Below are positions 9,097 to 17,224 of a stretch of DNA of 45,435 nucleotides, one piece after another. The DNA is from Burkholderiales bacterium. Lineage in GTDB: Bacteria > Pseudomonadota > Gammaproteobacteria > Burkholderiales > Casimicrobiaceae. The DNA lies in assembly GCA_020851235.1 (NCBI GenBank), contig JADZDD010000029.1:1-45435 (forward strand). The letters are read 5' to 3'. Under the pieces are notes generated by a model. The model had not been told where the DNA came from. It was given only the letters and a program-made list of their open reading frames with translations, and searched no databases. Position 1 is the first letter of the stretch; every line of letters begins with the position of its first letter. Made by a program: the position numbers and the translations under genes.

Positions 9097-10077
9097 TCAG
9101 CGTGCCCGAGCCGGCGCGGCACGTGGCGTGGGCGGCAGCGCGCAGGGCAGGCGCAGCGCCCGTGCGAGATCGGATGGCGCAAGACGCACGCCGTCCAGTT
9201 CGGCAGCGACGATCTCGAGTGTGCCGCCGCCGCCACACGCGGCTTCGAGGCGAGCGCCGCGCAGCGCGAGTCGTGGCGACGCGCACGGCGCGCCGTCGTC
9301 GATCACGCGCGTGCGCAGCACGCGCAGGCGACGCCCGTCGATGTCGGTGAATGCGCCCGGATACGGCGGCGCGACCGCGCGCACGAGATCGTGGAGGCGG
9401 CGTGCCGACGCGTTCCAGTCGAGGCGGCCATCCTCCGGCGTGCGGCCACCGTAGTACGAGCCGCGGGCGAGATCGAGCGGCACGCGCGGCGCACTCCCGG
9501 AGAGCAGCGCCGGCAGCGCGCGATCGAGCGTCATCTCGGCGGCCACCGTGACCTTGGTGAAGACCTCGTGCGCGGCGTCGTCGGGCAGGATCGGCACCGC
9601 CGTCTGCGCGACGAGATCGCCGGCGTCGGGCTTGGCCGCCATGTAGTGCAGCGAGGCGCCGGTCTCGCGTTCACCGTGCAACACGGCCCAGTTGACCGGC
9701 GCGCGCCCCCGGTACTTCGGCAGCAGCGATCCGTGCATGTTGAGCGCGCCGCGTCTGGCGGTCGCGAGGAGCGCGGGTGAGAGCAGGTGCCGATAGTAGA
9801 AGCTGAAGATGAAGTCCGGCGCGAGCGCCGCGATCCGGGCGAGCGTTTCGGGCGTGTTGGGATCCCGGGGCGTCGCGACCGGCAGCGCGTGGTCACGCGC
9901 CACGTCGGCCACGCGCTCGAACCAGATCGCCTCGGCCGGATCGTCCTCGTGCGTCACGACGAGCGGCACGGCAACGTCGTGGGCGAGCAGGACTCGCAGG
10001 CAACGTGCGCCGACGTTGTGGTAGCCGAAGACGACGGCGCGCGCAGCAATGCGGGACGTCATCGCAGCCCCCGACAT
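9097..10077 (-). CDS. UDP-Ara4N formyltransferase, stand-alone ArnA N-terminal-type domain
   Basis: It N-formylates UDP-4-amino-4-deoxy-L-arabinose using 10-formyl-tetrahydrofolate. The 326-residue protein has the formyltransferase fold: FGYHNVGARCL start, FSFYYRHLLSP, NMHGSLLPKYRGRAPVNWA (catalytic Asn-x-His) and KPDAGDLVAQ (catalytic Asp). A Fmt-C-like domain follows from about residue 210. It corresponds to the N-terminal half of ArnA but is encoded alone. ATG at 10077 leaves a 16-base gap to arnC; a second ATG at 10062 (MTSRIA) is equally possible, and neither has a strong Shine-Dalgarno. Confidence 0.88.
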   Translation of the reverse strand: MSGAAMTSRIAARAVVFGYHNVGARCLRVLLAHDVAVPLVVTHEDDPAEAIWFERVADVARDHALPVATPRDPNTPETLARIAALAPDFIFSFYYRHLLSPALLATARRGALNMHGSLLPKYRGRAPVNWAVLHGERETGASLHYMAAKPDAGDLVAQTAVPILPDDAAHEVFTKVTVAAEMTLDRALPALLSGSAPRVPLDLARGSYYGGRTPEDGRLDWNASARRLHDLVRAVAPPYPGAFTDIDGRRLRVLRTRVIDDGAPCASPRLALRGARLEAACGGGGTLEIVAAELDGVRLAPSDLARALRLPCALPPTPRAAPARAR

Positions 10078-10093
10078 GCCGTGGCACCGCCAG

Positions 10094-11065
10094 TCACGGA
10101 ACCTCGCTCTCGGCGCGAGTCCCGGCGGGTGCCGGATCGCGCTCGAGGAGCGCCTGCAGCGTGTAGCGCGGCCGATTGCGTACCTGCATGTAGATACGCC
10201 CGACGTACTCGCCGACGAGGCCGACGCCGAAGAGGACGACGCCGATCAGGAAGAATTCCAGGATGTCGCGATCCCACAGCGCGGCCCAGCCGTGCCCGGT
10301 GAACAGGCGCTGCACGACCACCGCGGCGTACAGCAGCGAGCTTGCCGCGGCGACGAACATGCCGAACAGCGAGAACAGTTGCAGCGGCACGAGCGAGAAG
10401 CCGGTGACGAGATCGAAGTTCAGGCGAATGAGCTTGTACAGCGAGTATTTCGATTCACCCGCGGCCCGCTCCGCGTGTGCCACCTCGACCTCGGTGGGGG
10501 CGTGCGCGTAGGTGTACGCGAGCGCCGGGATGTACGTGCTCACCTCGCGACTGGCCGCGACCGCGTCGACGATGGCGCGGCTGTACGCGCGCAGCATGCA
10601 GCCCTGGTCGGTCATGCGGATGTGCGTGATGCGTTCGCGCAGCCGATTCATCGCCCGCGACGCCACGCGTCGCCACCACACGTCCTCCCGGCTGCGGCGC
10701 ACGCCGCCGACGTAGTCGTGGCCGGCGTCCATCGCGGCGAGGAGCCGGCCGATCTCCTCGGGCGGATTCTGCAGATCGGCATCGAGGGTGACGACGCGCT
10801 GACCGCGCACACGCTCGAAGCCGGCGATGATCGCGGTGTGCTGTCCGCGATTGACGGTGAAGACGACGACGCGGGTCACGTCGGGCCGCGCGAGGTACTG
10901 GTCCTTGAGCAGCGCCGCCGACCGATCGCGGCTGCCGTCGTCGACGAAGATGATCTCGTAGGGCACGGCGAGCGCATCGAGCGCGGGGTACAGGCGGGCA
11001 AACAGCGCGCCGAGGCCGGCATCCTCGTTGTAGACGGGAATGACGACCGAGAGGACGGGATCCAT
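10094..11065 (-). CDS. arnC: Undecaprenyl-phosphate 4-deoxy-4-formamido-L-arabinose transferase
   Basis: It transfers formyl-Ara4N from UDP to undecaprenyl phosphate at the inner membrane. The 323-residue GT2 enzyme has an N-terminal SVVIPVYNEDAGL, Asp42-Asp43 in VDDGSRD, DADLQNPPEE and a DQGCMLR segment. Two C-terminal transmembrane helices follow (about 230-258 and 268-292). The start ATG at 11065 is 8 bases after the arnB stop. Operon position and the DLQNPPEE/DQGCM motifs separate it from generic dolichol-phosphate mannose synthases. Confidence 0.9.
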   Translation of the reverse strand: MDPVLSVVIPVYNEDAGLGALFARLYPALDALAVPYEIIFVDDGSRDRSAALLKDQYLARPDVTRVVVFTVNRGQHTAIIAGFERVRGQRVVTLDADLQNPPEEIGRLLAAMDAGHDYVGGVRRSREDVWWRRVASRAMNRLRERITHIRMTDQGCMLRAYSRAIVDAVAASREVSTYIPALAYTYAHAPTEVEVAHAERAAGESKYSLYKLIRLNFDLVTGFSLVPLQLFSLFGMFVAAASSLLYAAVVVQRLFTGHGWAALWDRDILEFFLIGVVLFGVGLVGEYVGRIYMQVRNRPRYTLQALLERDPAPAGTRAESEVP

Positions 11066-11073
11066 GCGACGAA

Positions 11074-12231
11074 TCAGCGTGCCGGATCGATGCGCGCGGC
11101 TGCGATCACCTCGGCACAGGCGGCGCAGACGCGATCGACATCGGCGTCGCTCATCGAGGGGAACAGCGGCAGCGTCACCGTGGTGTCGGCGATGTGCTCG
11201 GTGTGCGGCAAGTCGCCACGATGATAGCCGAAGCGCGCGAACGCCGACGCGAGGTGCGCGGCCTCGTACGACACGCCGGTGCCGATGCCGCGCGCCTCGA
11301 GTGCCGCGCGGAACTGCGTCCGCGACAGCGTGAGCGCCGACAGCGGCAGCAGCGGCGCGAAGAGGTTGAAGCTGTGTCCGTTCGCTTCGCCCGGATACCC
11401 GGGATGCGGCAGTTCGAGCGGTGGATCGGTGCGCAGGCGGGCGAAGTAGCGATCCGCCAGCGCCCGTCGCCGCGCATTGAAGACAGGCAACTGCGCAAGC
11501 TGGTGCAGGCCCACCACCGCGTTCACGTCGGGCAGGTTGAACTTGCTCGCCACCTGCGCGACGTCGCGCGTGCCGTCGGGGCGCCGGACGATCCCGTGGA
11601 AGCGCAGGACCTCGACGTGCTGCGCCTCGTGCTCGTCGTTGACGACGAGCGCGCCGCCCTCGATGGACGTGACGTTCTTGTTGGGATGGAAGCTGAACAC
11701 GCACAGGTCGCCGAAGCTGCCGAGCGGACGGCCGCGCCACGTCGAGCCGATGGCAAGCGCCGCGTCCTCGATCACGCGCAGGCCGTGCCGGGCGGCGAGC
11801 GCGTAGAGGCCGTCCATGTCGCAGGGCAGGCCGCCGAAGTGGGTCGGCATGATCGCCCGGGTCCGCGGGCCGATGCGCGCCGCAGCCTGCGCGAGGTCCA
11901 GGTTGCGGGTGGTGGGCTCGACGTCGACGAACACCGGTGTCGCGCCGACCTTGACGATCATGTTCGGCGCGGCAAAGAACGTCATGGCCGGCGTGATCAC
12001 CTCGTCGCCGGGGCCGATGCCGGCCACGTGCAAGGCGAGCTCCAGCGCCGCGGTCGCCGACGACACGACGCGCACCGGGCGTCCGCCGACCGACGCCGAG
12101 AGCGCGGCCTCGAAGGCCTTGACCCTGGGACCGCTCGTGATCCACCCCGAGCGCAGGACGTCGGCCACCGCTGCGATCGTCGCCTCGTCGAGCGTGGGGC
12201 GGGCAAAGGGCAGGTAGGGGAGGTCGGACAT
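11074..12231 (-). CDS. arnB: UDP-4-amino-4-deoxy-L-arabinose--oxoglutarate aminotransferase
   Basis: A PLP enzyme of the DegT/DnrJ/EryC1 family that aminates UDP-4-keto-pentose with glutamate. The 385 residues match ArnB length. PLP Lys185 lies in SFHPNKNVTS, and the cofactor Asp is in VIEDAALAIGS. RSGWITSGPRVKAFE and GDEVITPAMTFFAAPN are family hallmarks. The start ATG at 12231 lies 22 bases after the SMR-type gene, in tight operon organisation. Confidence 0.92.
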   Translation of the reverse strand: MSDLPYLPFARPTLDEATIAAVADVLRSGWITSGPRVKAFEAALSASVGGRPVRVVSSATAALELALHVAGIGPGDEVITPAMTFFAAPNMIVKVGATPVFVDVEPTTRNLDLAQAAARIGPRTRAIMPTHFGGLPCDMDGLYALAARHGLRVIEDAALAIGSTWRGRPLGSFGDLCVFSFHPNKNVTSIEGGALVVNDEHEAQHVEVLRFHGIVRRPDGTRDVAQVASKFNLPDVNAVVGLHQLAQLPVFNARRRALADRYFARLRTDPPLELPHPGYPGEANGHSFNLFAPLLPLSALTLSRTQFRAALEARGIGTGVSYEAAHLASAFARFGYHRGDLPHTEHIADTTVTLPLFPSMSDADVDRVCAACAEVIAAARIDPAR

Positions 12232-12253
12232 GGGTCGCTTGCGTGCCGGGCCA

Positions 12254-12625
12254 TCAGCCGCGGGCCACGAGCCACACGCCGACGATGATGCAGCCGATGC
12301 CGAGCCACTTGGCGGTCGTCACGACTTCACCGAAGAGATAGTACGCTGCGATGGCATTGAGGACGTAGCCGAGCGAGAGCATCGGATAGGCGACCGAAAC
12401 GGGCACGCGCGACAGCCCGATGATCCACACCACGAGGCTCACCATGTAGACCGCCACGCCGACCACGAAGTGGCCCTGCGTGCCCATGCGCCAGAGCGTG
12501 TCGAGCCAGTTGTCGCGATCGAGCGTGATCACGCCAAGGACGTTGGTGCCGGCCTTGAGCAGGAGTTGGGCGACCGTGTTCAGGAGCACGCCGGTCATGA
12601 GGAAGGCGAAGGCGGTGAGCGTCAT
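12254..12625 (-). CDS. SMR-family Ara4N-phosphoundecaprenol flippase subunit (ArnE/ArnF-like)
   Basis: A 123-residue, four-helix membrane protein of the small multidrug resistance fold, with N-terminal helix TLTAFAFLMTGVLLNTVAQLL and C-terminal WLGIGCIIVGVWLVARG. By position it should move Ara4N-phosphoundecaprenol across the inner membrane. E. coli uses two such proteins (ArnE and ArnF); only one is present here, so it may work as a homo-oligomer or find a partner elsewhere. The ATG at 12625 is chosen because the first helix begins immediately after it. Confidence 0.85.
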   Translation of the reverse strand: MTLTAFAFLMTGVLLNTVAQLLLKAGTNVLGVITLDRDNWLDTLWRMGTQGHFVVGVAVYMVSLVVWIIGLSRVPVSVAYPMLSLGYVLNAIAAYYLFGEVVTTAKWLGIGCIIVGVWLVARG

Positions 12626-12654
12626 GGCAGAAGGCGGCAGGGAGTGTGCCCGGA

Positions 12655-14337
12655 TCAGCGGCGCGCGATGAAGGCGCGTCGTGGATCGCGGGCGAGGATA
12701 CGCATCGGTACACCGTTGCGCGCGAGGTCGGCGGCGGTCGCGTGCGAGACGAGCGCGTACGCCTGGGGGGCCGCGTCCCACACGGGCAACCAGCGGGCGA
12801 GGTCGTAGCCCTTGTGCGGCTCGGCGTCGAGGCCCAGGCCCATCTCGTCACGGTACTCGACGAGCGGCGTCGGCCGGCGCAGGTAGAAGGGCAGCGTCTG
12901 GTCGTAGCTGCCGATCTGGAAGACCGGGTACTTTGGATCGAGCGGGCCGCCCTGCGCGCGTTCGGCGTCGGCAAGAATCGGCGCGGCCGAGCGTACCGGC
13001 GCGAACGCGTCGTTGCCGACGAAGATGAGCTGGAGGGCGAGAAGCGAGGTCAACGACAGCGCCGCGATGCCCAGCGTGCGTGCGGCCGGGGTGCCGTGGT
13101 GGAAGAGCACGGTGGCGGCCACCCCTCCCAGCGTGTAGGTCACGATCGCTCCCAGCACCCACGGCGCGAACTCGCGATAGATCGCCTCCGGCGTAGTCGC
13201 GCTCGCCCAGGTGCGGATCCAGTGCTCCCAGCCGGCGACGTGGATCGTCGCGACCGCGGCGCCACCGACGGCGAGCGGAAGTGCGATCGCCATGAGCGTG
13301 CGCGCCGGCACGCGCGTGAGCTCCACGCCGAGCACGAGCGCGAGCGCGGGAAACATCGGCAGGATGTACGACGGCAGCTTCGATCCCGACAGGCTGAAGA
13401 AGACGAGGATGAACGCGGCCCAGACGAGGCAGAACCGCGTCCAGGCGAAGCCGTTGGCGGCGCGCGGCGCGTCACGCAGGCTGTGAGGCAGCGTCACGAG
13501 CCAGACGAGGGTCCACGGCAGCCAGCCCACGACGAACCAGGGCAGGAAGTACCACCACTGGCCGGTCCGGTTGTGCGTCTCGGTGAGGAAGCGCTCGAAA
13601 TGCTCGTGGATGAAGAAGAAGCGCGCGAACTCGGGATTGCGTGAGGAGACCAGCACGAACCACGGCGCGGCGACGACGAGGAATGCGACGATCCCTGGCA
13701 CGAGGTGCAGCCGCCGCCAGGGGCCCGTGTCGCGCGTGGCGAGCGTGTACAGCACGAGGGTTGCGCCGGCGACGAGCGGGGCGACGAGTCCCTTCGTGAG
13801 GGTCGCGGCGGCGAGCGCGACGTAGCAGGCCAGCATGCTCGTGCGTACCCGTCCGGGCGCGAGTCCGTCGCGCTGGGCGAGGAGGAACGCGCACAGCGCC
13901 ACCGTCATGCAGAAGGCGAGCAGGCCGTCGAGGCTCAACAGGTGCGCGAGCCCCGCATGCCAGACGCAACCCAGCAGCACGAGCGCCGCGTACGTGCCGG
14001 CGGTGCCGCCGGCCAGGCGGGCGCCGGCCAATCCCACGACCACGACCGCCAGCAGCCCCGCGATCGCGGTGACGATCCGTGCGGTCCAGTCGTGGACGCC
14101 GAGGCCGTCGAACGCGAGCGCGCCGAGCCAGTACTGCAGCGGCGGCTTCTCGAAATACTTGAGATCGTTGAGTCGCGGCGTCACCCAGTCGCCGCTCGCT
14201 GCCATCTCGCGGGCGATCTCGGCGTAGCGTCCCTCGTCGGGATGCTGCAGGTGGCGCAGGTTAAGCGGTGCGAACCAGATCACCGCGGCGACGGCGGCGA
14301 GGAGCCACCAGGTGCTGCGGGGAAGGAAGGCGAGCAT
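12655..14337 (-). CDS. arnT: 4-amino-4-deoxy-L-arabinose lipid A transferase (GT39/PMT family)
   Basis: This inner-membrane enzyme moves Ara4N from undecaprenyl phosphate to lipid A phosphates on the periplasmic side, lowering negative charge and giving polymyxin resistance. About 560 residues. It has HPDEGRYAEIAREM in the first periplasmic loop (acidic catalytic region), the DLKYFEKPPLQYWLGA motif, roughly a dozen hydrophobic helices and a periplasmic C-terminal domain. The ATG at 14337 is preferred to a TTG at 14391, since the hydrophobic core starts directly after it. It is the first gene of the arn operon, divergent from cysS. I see no PmrA-type direct repeat (CTTAAT-like) in the gap. Confidence 0.88.
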   Translation of the reverse strand: MLAFLPRSTWWLLAAVAAVIWFAPLNLRHLQHPDEGRYAEIAREMAASGDWVTPRLNDLKYFEKPPLQYWLGALAFDGLGVHDWTARIVTAIAGLLAVVVVGLAGARLAGGTAGTYAALVLLGCVWHAGLAHLLSLDGLLAFCMTVALCAFLLAQRDGLAPGRVRTSMLACYVALAAATLTKGLVAPLVAGATLVLYTLATRDTGPWRRLHLVPGIVAFLVVAAPWFVLVSSRNPEFARFFFIHEHFERFLTETHNRTGQWWYFLPWFVVGWLPWTLVWLVTLPHSLRDAPRAANGFAWTRFCLVWAAFILVFFSLSGSKLPSYILPMFPALALVLGVELTRVPARTLMAIALPLAVGGAAVATIHVAGWEHWIRTWASATTPEAIYREFAPWVLGAIVTYTLGGVAATVLFHHGTPAARTLGIAALSLTSLLALQLIFVGNDAFAPVRSAAPILADAERAQGGPLDPKYPVFQIGSYDQTLPFYLRRPTPLVEYRDEMGLGLDAEPHKGYDLARWLPVWDAAPQAYALVSHATAADLARNGVPMRILARDPRRAFIARR

Positions 14338-14403
14338 CGGCGGGAGATCCCCCGGCGAGGGGGACGATGAACCGGAGACGGGGTGACGCAAGCGGCGCCG
14401 CGC

Positions 14404-14409
14404 ATTCTA
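14404..14409 (-). promoter_or_regulatory. Possible -10 of the arn operon
   Basis: Minus-strand TAGAAT (plus-strand attcta) lies about 67 bases before the arnT ATG. The same hexamer precedes other genes in this window. No good -35 is present at 16-18 bases, which would fit an activator-dependent promoter, but that is inference. Confidence 0.35.
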
Positions 14410-14494
14410 CCGGACCGGGGTTCACCGGCCGCAGCTGCCCGCGTGGATCACCGCGGGCGGACCCCACACGGCGCGCCACGGGAGGAGCCGGCGA

Positions 14495-14505
14495 TTTGCT
14501 ACCAT
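14495..14505 (+). promoter_or_regulatory. Extended -10 element before cysS
   Basis: TTTGCTACCAT contains TGn-TACCAT (extended -10) 44 bases before the cysS ATG. The same 11-mer with one change (TTTGCTACGAT) precedes the acyl-CoA ligase gene. No -35 consensus is seen. Confidence 0.35.
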
Positions 14506-14548
14506 CGCGCGGTTGTCATCGCCCGTTCGGAGCGTCGGCTCCCGCCCC

Positions 14549-15943
14549 ATGTCCACGCCGCTTGCCCTCTACGACAACTTCACGCGCACGCTGCGTCCGT
14601 TCGAGCCGCTCGACCCGACCGGGCCGGTGGGGCTGTACACCTGCGGTCCGACCGTCTACGACTACCAGCACATCGGCAACTTTCGCACGTTCCTCTTCGA
14701 GGACGTGTTGAAGCGCGTGCTGCGCTGGAACGGCTACCGGGTGAACCACGTCATGAACATCACCGACGTGGGGCACCTCACGTCGGACGCCGACACCGGC
14801 GAGGACAAGATGGAGAAGGGCGCGCGCCGCACCGGCAAGTCGGCGTGGGACATCGCGCGGCTCTACACCGACGACTTTCTCGAACAACTCGACCGGCTCG
14901 CCATCGAGCGCCCGACCGTGCTGTGCCGCGCGACCGACCACATCGCCGAGCAGATCGCCTTCATCGGCGACATCGAGCGCAACGGCTACACCTACGTCAC
15001 GTCGGACGGCGTGTACTTCGACACCAGCAAGCAGGACGACTACGGCTACCTCGCGCGTCTGGACGTCCACGGACTCGAGGCCGGCCGGCGCGTCGATCTG
15101 GGCGAGAAGCGCCATCCCACCGACTTCGCGCTGTGGAAGTTCAGCACGCCCGACGAGAAGCGGCAGATGGAGTGGGACAGTCCCTGGGGTCGCGGCTTTC
15201 CCGGCTGGCACATCGAGTGCTCGGCGATGGCGCAGAAGTACCTGGGCGACTACTTCGACATCCACTGCGGGGGCGAGGACCACATCCCGGTCCACCACAC
15301 GAACGAGATCGCGCAGACGCAGGCGCGGGTGGGGACGCGGCTCGCCAACTTCTGGATGCACGGTTACTTCCTGCTCATGAACGACGCCAAGATGGCGAAG
15401 TCGGCGGGCGAGTTCCTGCGCGTGCAGTCGCTCATCGAGCGCGGCTACGACCCGCTCGTCTATCGCTACCTGTGCCTGACCGCGCACTACCGCACGCAGA
15501 TGAGCTTCTCGTGGGAGGCGATGGATGCCGCGGCCACCGCGCTCGACCGCATGCGAAACGGCGTCCACGCGCTGCCGGGCGATCCGGCCGCGCAACCCGA
15601 CCCCGCGTATCTCGCGCGCTTCACGCACGAGATCAACGACGACCTCAACATGCCGCGCGCGCTGGCGGTGGCGTGGGAGGCGCTGCGCGGCGACCGTGCG
15701 CCCGCGGTCAAGCGCGCCACGCTCCTTCGCTTCGACGACGTGCTCGGCCTGCGCCTTGCACAGTGGCAGCCCGTGACGCACGAGGTCCCCGCGGCGGTCA
15801 CCGCCCTCGCCGAGGCACGCGCGGCGGCCCGGAAGGCGAAGCAGTGGTCCGAAGCCGATCGCCTGCGCGGCGAGCTCCTTGCGCTGGGCTGGGAGATGGA
15901 GGACCAGCCGGCCGGCTTCCGGCTGAAGAAGCGCTCCGAATAG
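14549..15943 (+). CDS. cysS: Cysteinyl-tRNA synthetase
   Basis: A class I aminoacyl-tRNA synthetase charging tRNA-Cys. The 464-residue length is normal. The signature is HIGN at 41-44 and a KMSKS variant KMAKS at 281-285. The zinc site that selects cysteine is formed by Cys32 (TCGPT), Cys224 (GWHIECSAM), His249 and Glu253 (VHHTNE). The ATG at 14549 gives the canonical [13 protein letters not shown] start; an earlier in-frame codon at 14513 would add unrelated residues. Housekeeping gene. Confidence 0.96.
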   Translation: MSTPLALYDNFTRTLRPFEPLDPTGPVGLYTCGPTVYDYQHIGNFRTFLFEDVLKRVLRWNGYRVNHVMNITDVGHLTSDADTGEDKMEKGARRTGKSAWDIARLYTDDFLEQLDRLAIERPTVLCRATDHIAEQIAFIGDIERNGYTYVTSDGVYFDTSKQDDYGYLARLDVHGLEAGRRVDLGEKRHPTDFALWKFSTPDEKRQMEWDSPWGRGFPGWHIECSAMAQKYLGDYFDIHCGGEDHIPVHHTNEIAQTQARVGTRLANFWMHGYFLLMNDAKMAKSAGEFLRVQSLIERGYDPLVYRYLCLTAHYRTQMSFSWEAMDAAATALDRMRNGVHALPGDPAAQPDPAYLARFTHEINDDLNMPRALAVAWEALRGDRAPAVKRATLLRFDDVLGLRLAQWQPVTHEVPAAVTALAEARAAARKAKQWSEADRLRGELLALGWEMEDQPAGFRLKKRSE

Positions 15944-15946
15944 GAA

Positions 15947-15971
15947 CGCGCCGGCGCCCGTCGGCGGCGCG
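15947..15971 (+). terminator. Weak GC stem-loop after cysS
   Basis: CGCGCCG (15947-15953) can pair with CGGCGCG (15965-15971) across an 11-base loop, starting 4 bases after the stop. It lacks a U-tract, so termination activity is uncertain. Confidence 0.25.
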
Positions 15972-16038
15972 CGCAGCATCCCTTGGTCGCCGCCATGGCG
16001 GCTTGATCCCATCGCTTGACCGTTTCGTCGCGTTCTCG

Positions 16039-16067
16039 TTGAGCGCGGGGCCGGCGCTGCCTAGGAT
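16039..16067 (+). promoter_or_regulatory. Sigma70-like promoter for the small membrane protein
   Basis: TTGAGC (16039-16044) and TAGGAT (16062-16067) are separated by exactly 17 bases. Initiation near 16074 would give a leader of about 113 bases before the start at 16187. Confidence 0.5.
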
Positions 16068-16186
16068 TCGTTCGACGACGCCGAAAACCGGAGCAGCGCG
16101 GGATGAATCCCAAACCCGTTCTCGCTGCATCCAAGGGTCGAAGGCGTCGCAAAGTGACCGCCGCGATACCACGAAGGAGCGAAACC

Positions 16187-16480
16187 ATGGACCACCCGAC
16201 GATCGAATTTCACCCGAGCAAGCGCGACCGCATGATCCGACCCGCATTGGGCGCGGTGGCGGCGCTGGCGACGGCGCTCACCTTCGGGCTTCTGGTGGTG
16301 GGTCCCGCCACCCTCGCGCTCGACGGCGGCACGACGACGGCTGCGCTTGCCCCGGTCGCCACCCCGGCGCCCATCGAGGTCGCGATCGTCCCGGCGTCGA
16401 TCGACGTCGTTGCGAAGCGCACGCCGCTCGCGCGCGCCGAAACGGGGCAGATCGTGCTGATTGCGTACCGCGCGCGCTGA
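16187..16480 (+). CDS. Small single-pass membrane protein, unknown function
   Basis: A 97-residue protein not recognised from any family. It has a short basic, polar N-terminus (DHPTIEFHPSKRDRM) and one hydrophobic helix (about residues 19-43, ALGAVAALATALTFGLLVVG). An Ala/Pro/Thr-rich stretch follows, then a basic tail ending LIAYRAR. It could be a membrane-anchored or secreted small protein. The start ATG at 16187 is supported by an AAGGAG Shine-Dalgarno at 16173-16178; an upstream in-frame ATG at 16103 has none. It has its own promoter-like element and no operon partner, and converges with the cobalamin adenosyltransferase. Confidence 0.6.
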   Translation: MDHPTIEFHPSKRDRMIRPALGAVAALATALTFGLLVVGPATLALDGGTTTAALAPVATPAPIEVAIVPASIDVVAKRTPLARAETGQIVLIAYRAR

Positions 16481-16529
16481 ACCGGCGCACGGTCGACCTC
16501 ACACGGACGCGACCGGGGAAGGCGATGCC

Positions 16530-17075
16530 TTACCGCTGCTTGCGCCAGAGGACGTCGGTGCGGCCTGCTGCGCGATTGAGCGCGCGGGCCAGGACGAAGA
16601 GGAGATCGGACAGCCGATTGAGGTAGATGCGCGGTGGCGCGTTGATCGCCTCGGTCGCCGCCGCCGTGACGAGGGTACGCTCGGCGCGCCGGCACACGGT
16701 CCGGGCGACGTGCGCGAGCGCGGCCGCGCGGGTGCCGCCGGGCAGGATGAACTCCTTGAGGCGGCCCAGGTCGGCGTTGAAATGCTCGACCGCCTCCTCG
16801 AGTCGCGTGACGTGCGCGTCGGTCATCGACGTGAGGCCGGGGATCGAGAGCTCGCCGCCCAGGTCGAAGAGGTCGTGCTGGATCGCGGTCAGGCACTCGG
16901 CAATCGGCTCGGGTGGCGATTCCGCCAGGATGAGGCCGACGTGCGAATTGAGTTCGTCGACGGCGCCGATCGCGGCGATGCGCGGTGAGTCCTTGGCCAC
17001 CCGCGAGCCGTCGCCCAGTCCCGTCGTGCCGGCGTCACCCGTGCGGGTGACGATCTTCGAGAGTCGATTTCCCAT
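16530..17075 (-). CDS. Cob(I)alamin adenosyltransferase, PduO type
   Basis: It transfers the 5'-deoxyadenosyl group of ATP to cob(I)alamin, making adenosylcobalamin. The 181-residue length is typical. The ATP-binding TRTGDAGTTGLGDGSRV motif (about 10-26) is followed by RIAAIGAVDELNSHVG. The C-terminal INAPPRIYLNRLSDLLFVLAR carries the conserved Arg/Asn/Asp residues of PduO-type enzymes. The ATG at 17075 is chosen because the family starts a few residues before the TRTGDAG motif. No cobalamin synthesis genes are nearby, so it probably serves salvage. Confidence 0.93.
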   Translation of the reverse strand: MGNRLSKIVTRTGDAGTTGLGDGSRVAKDSPRIAAIGAVDELNSHVGLILAESPPEPIAECLTAIQHDLFDLGGELSIPGLTSMTDAHVTRLEEAVEHFNADLGRLKEFILPGGTRAAALAHVARTVCRRAERTLVTAAATEAINAPPRIYLNRLSDLLFVLARALNRAAGRTDVLWRKQR

Positions 17076-17133
17076 GCGTCGTATGATGCCACGGATGGCG
17101 TCGCGACGCACCGGCCAGCGCCTCGCCGCAGGC

Positions 17134-17144
17134 TTTGCTACGAT
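17134..17144 (+). promoter_or_regulatory. Extended -10 element before the acyl-CoA ligase gene
   Basis: TTTGCTACGAT contains TGn-TACGAT and is nearly identical to the element before cysS. It lies 81 bases before the ATG at 17225. No -35 consensus. Confidence 0.35.
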
Positions 17145-17224
17145 GGATGCGAAGGCGCGGTGCGCTTCGCGTCCTTGAGCGCGCGGCGCCGCGACGGCTC
17201 CCATCCAACGCGCACGACCCTCGC

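Noticed and set aside
14338-14548. PmrA-type operator upstream of the arn operon
   Set aside because: No CTTAAT/TTAAG-like direct repeat is present in the arnT-cysS gap. Regulation by another system is possible but not visible.
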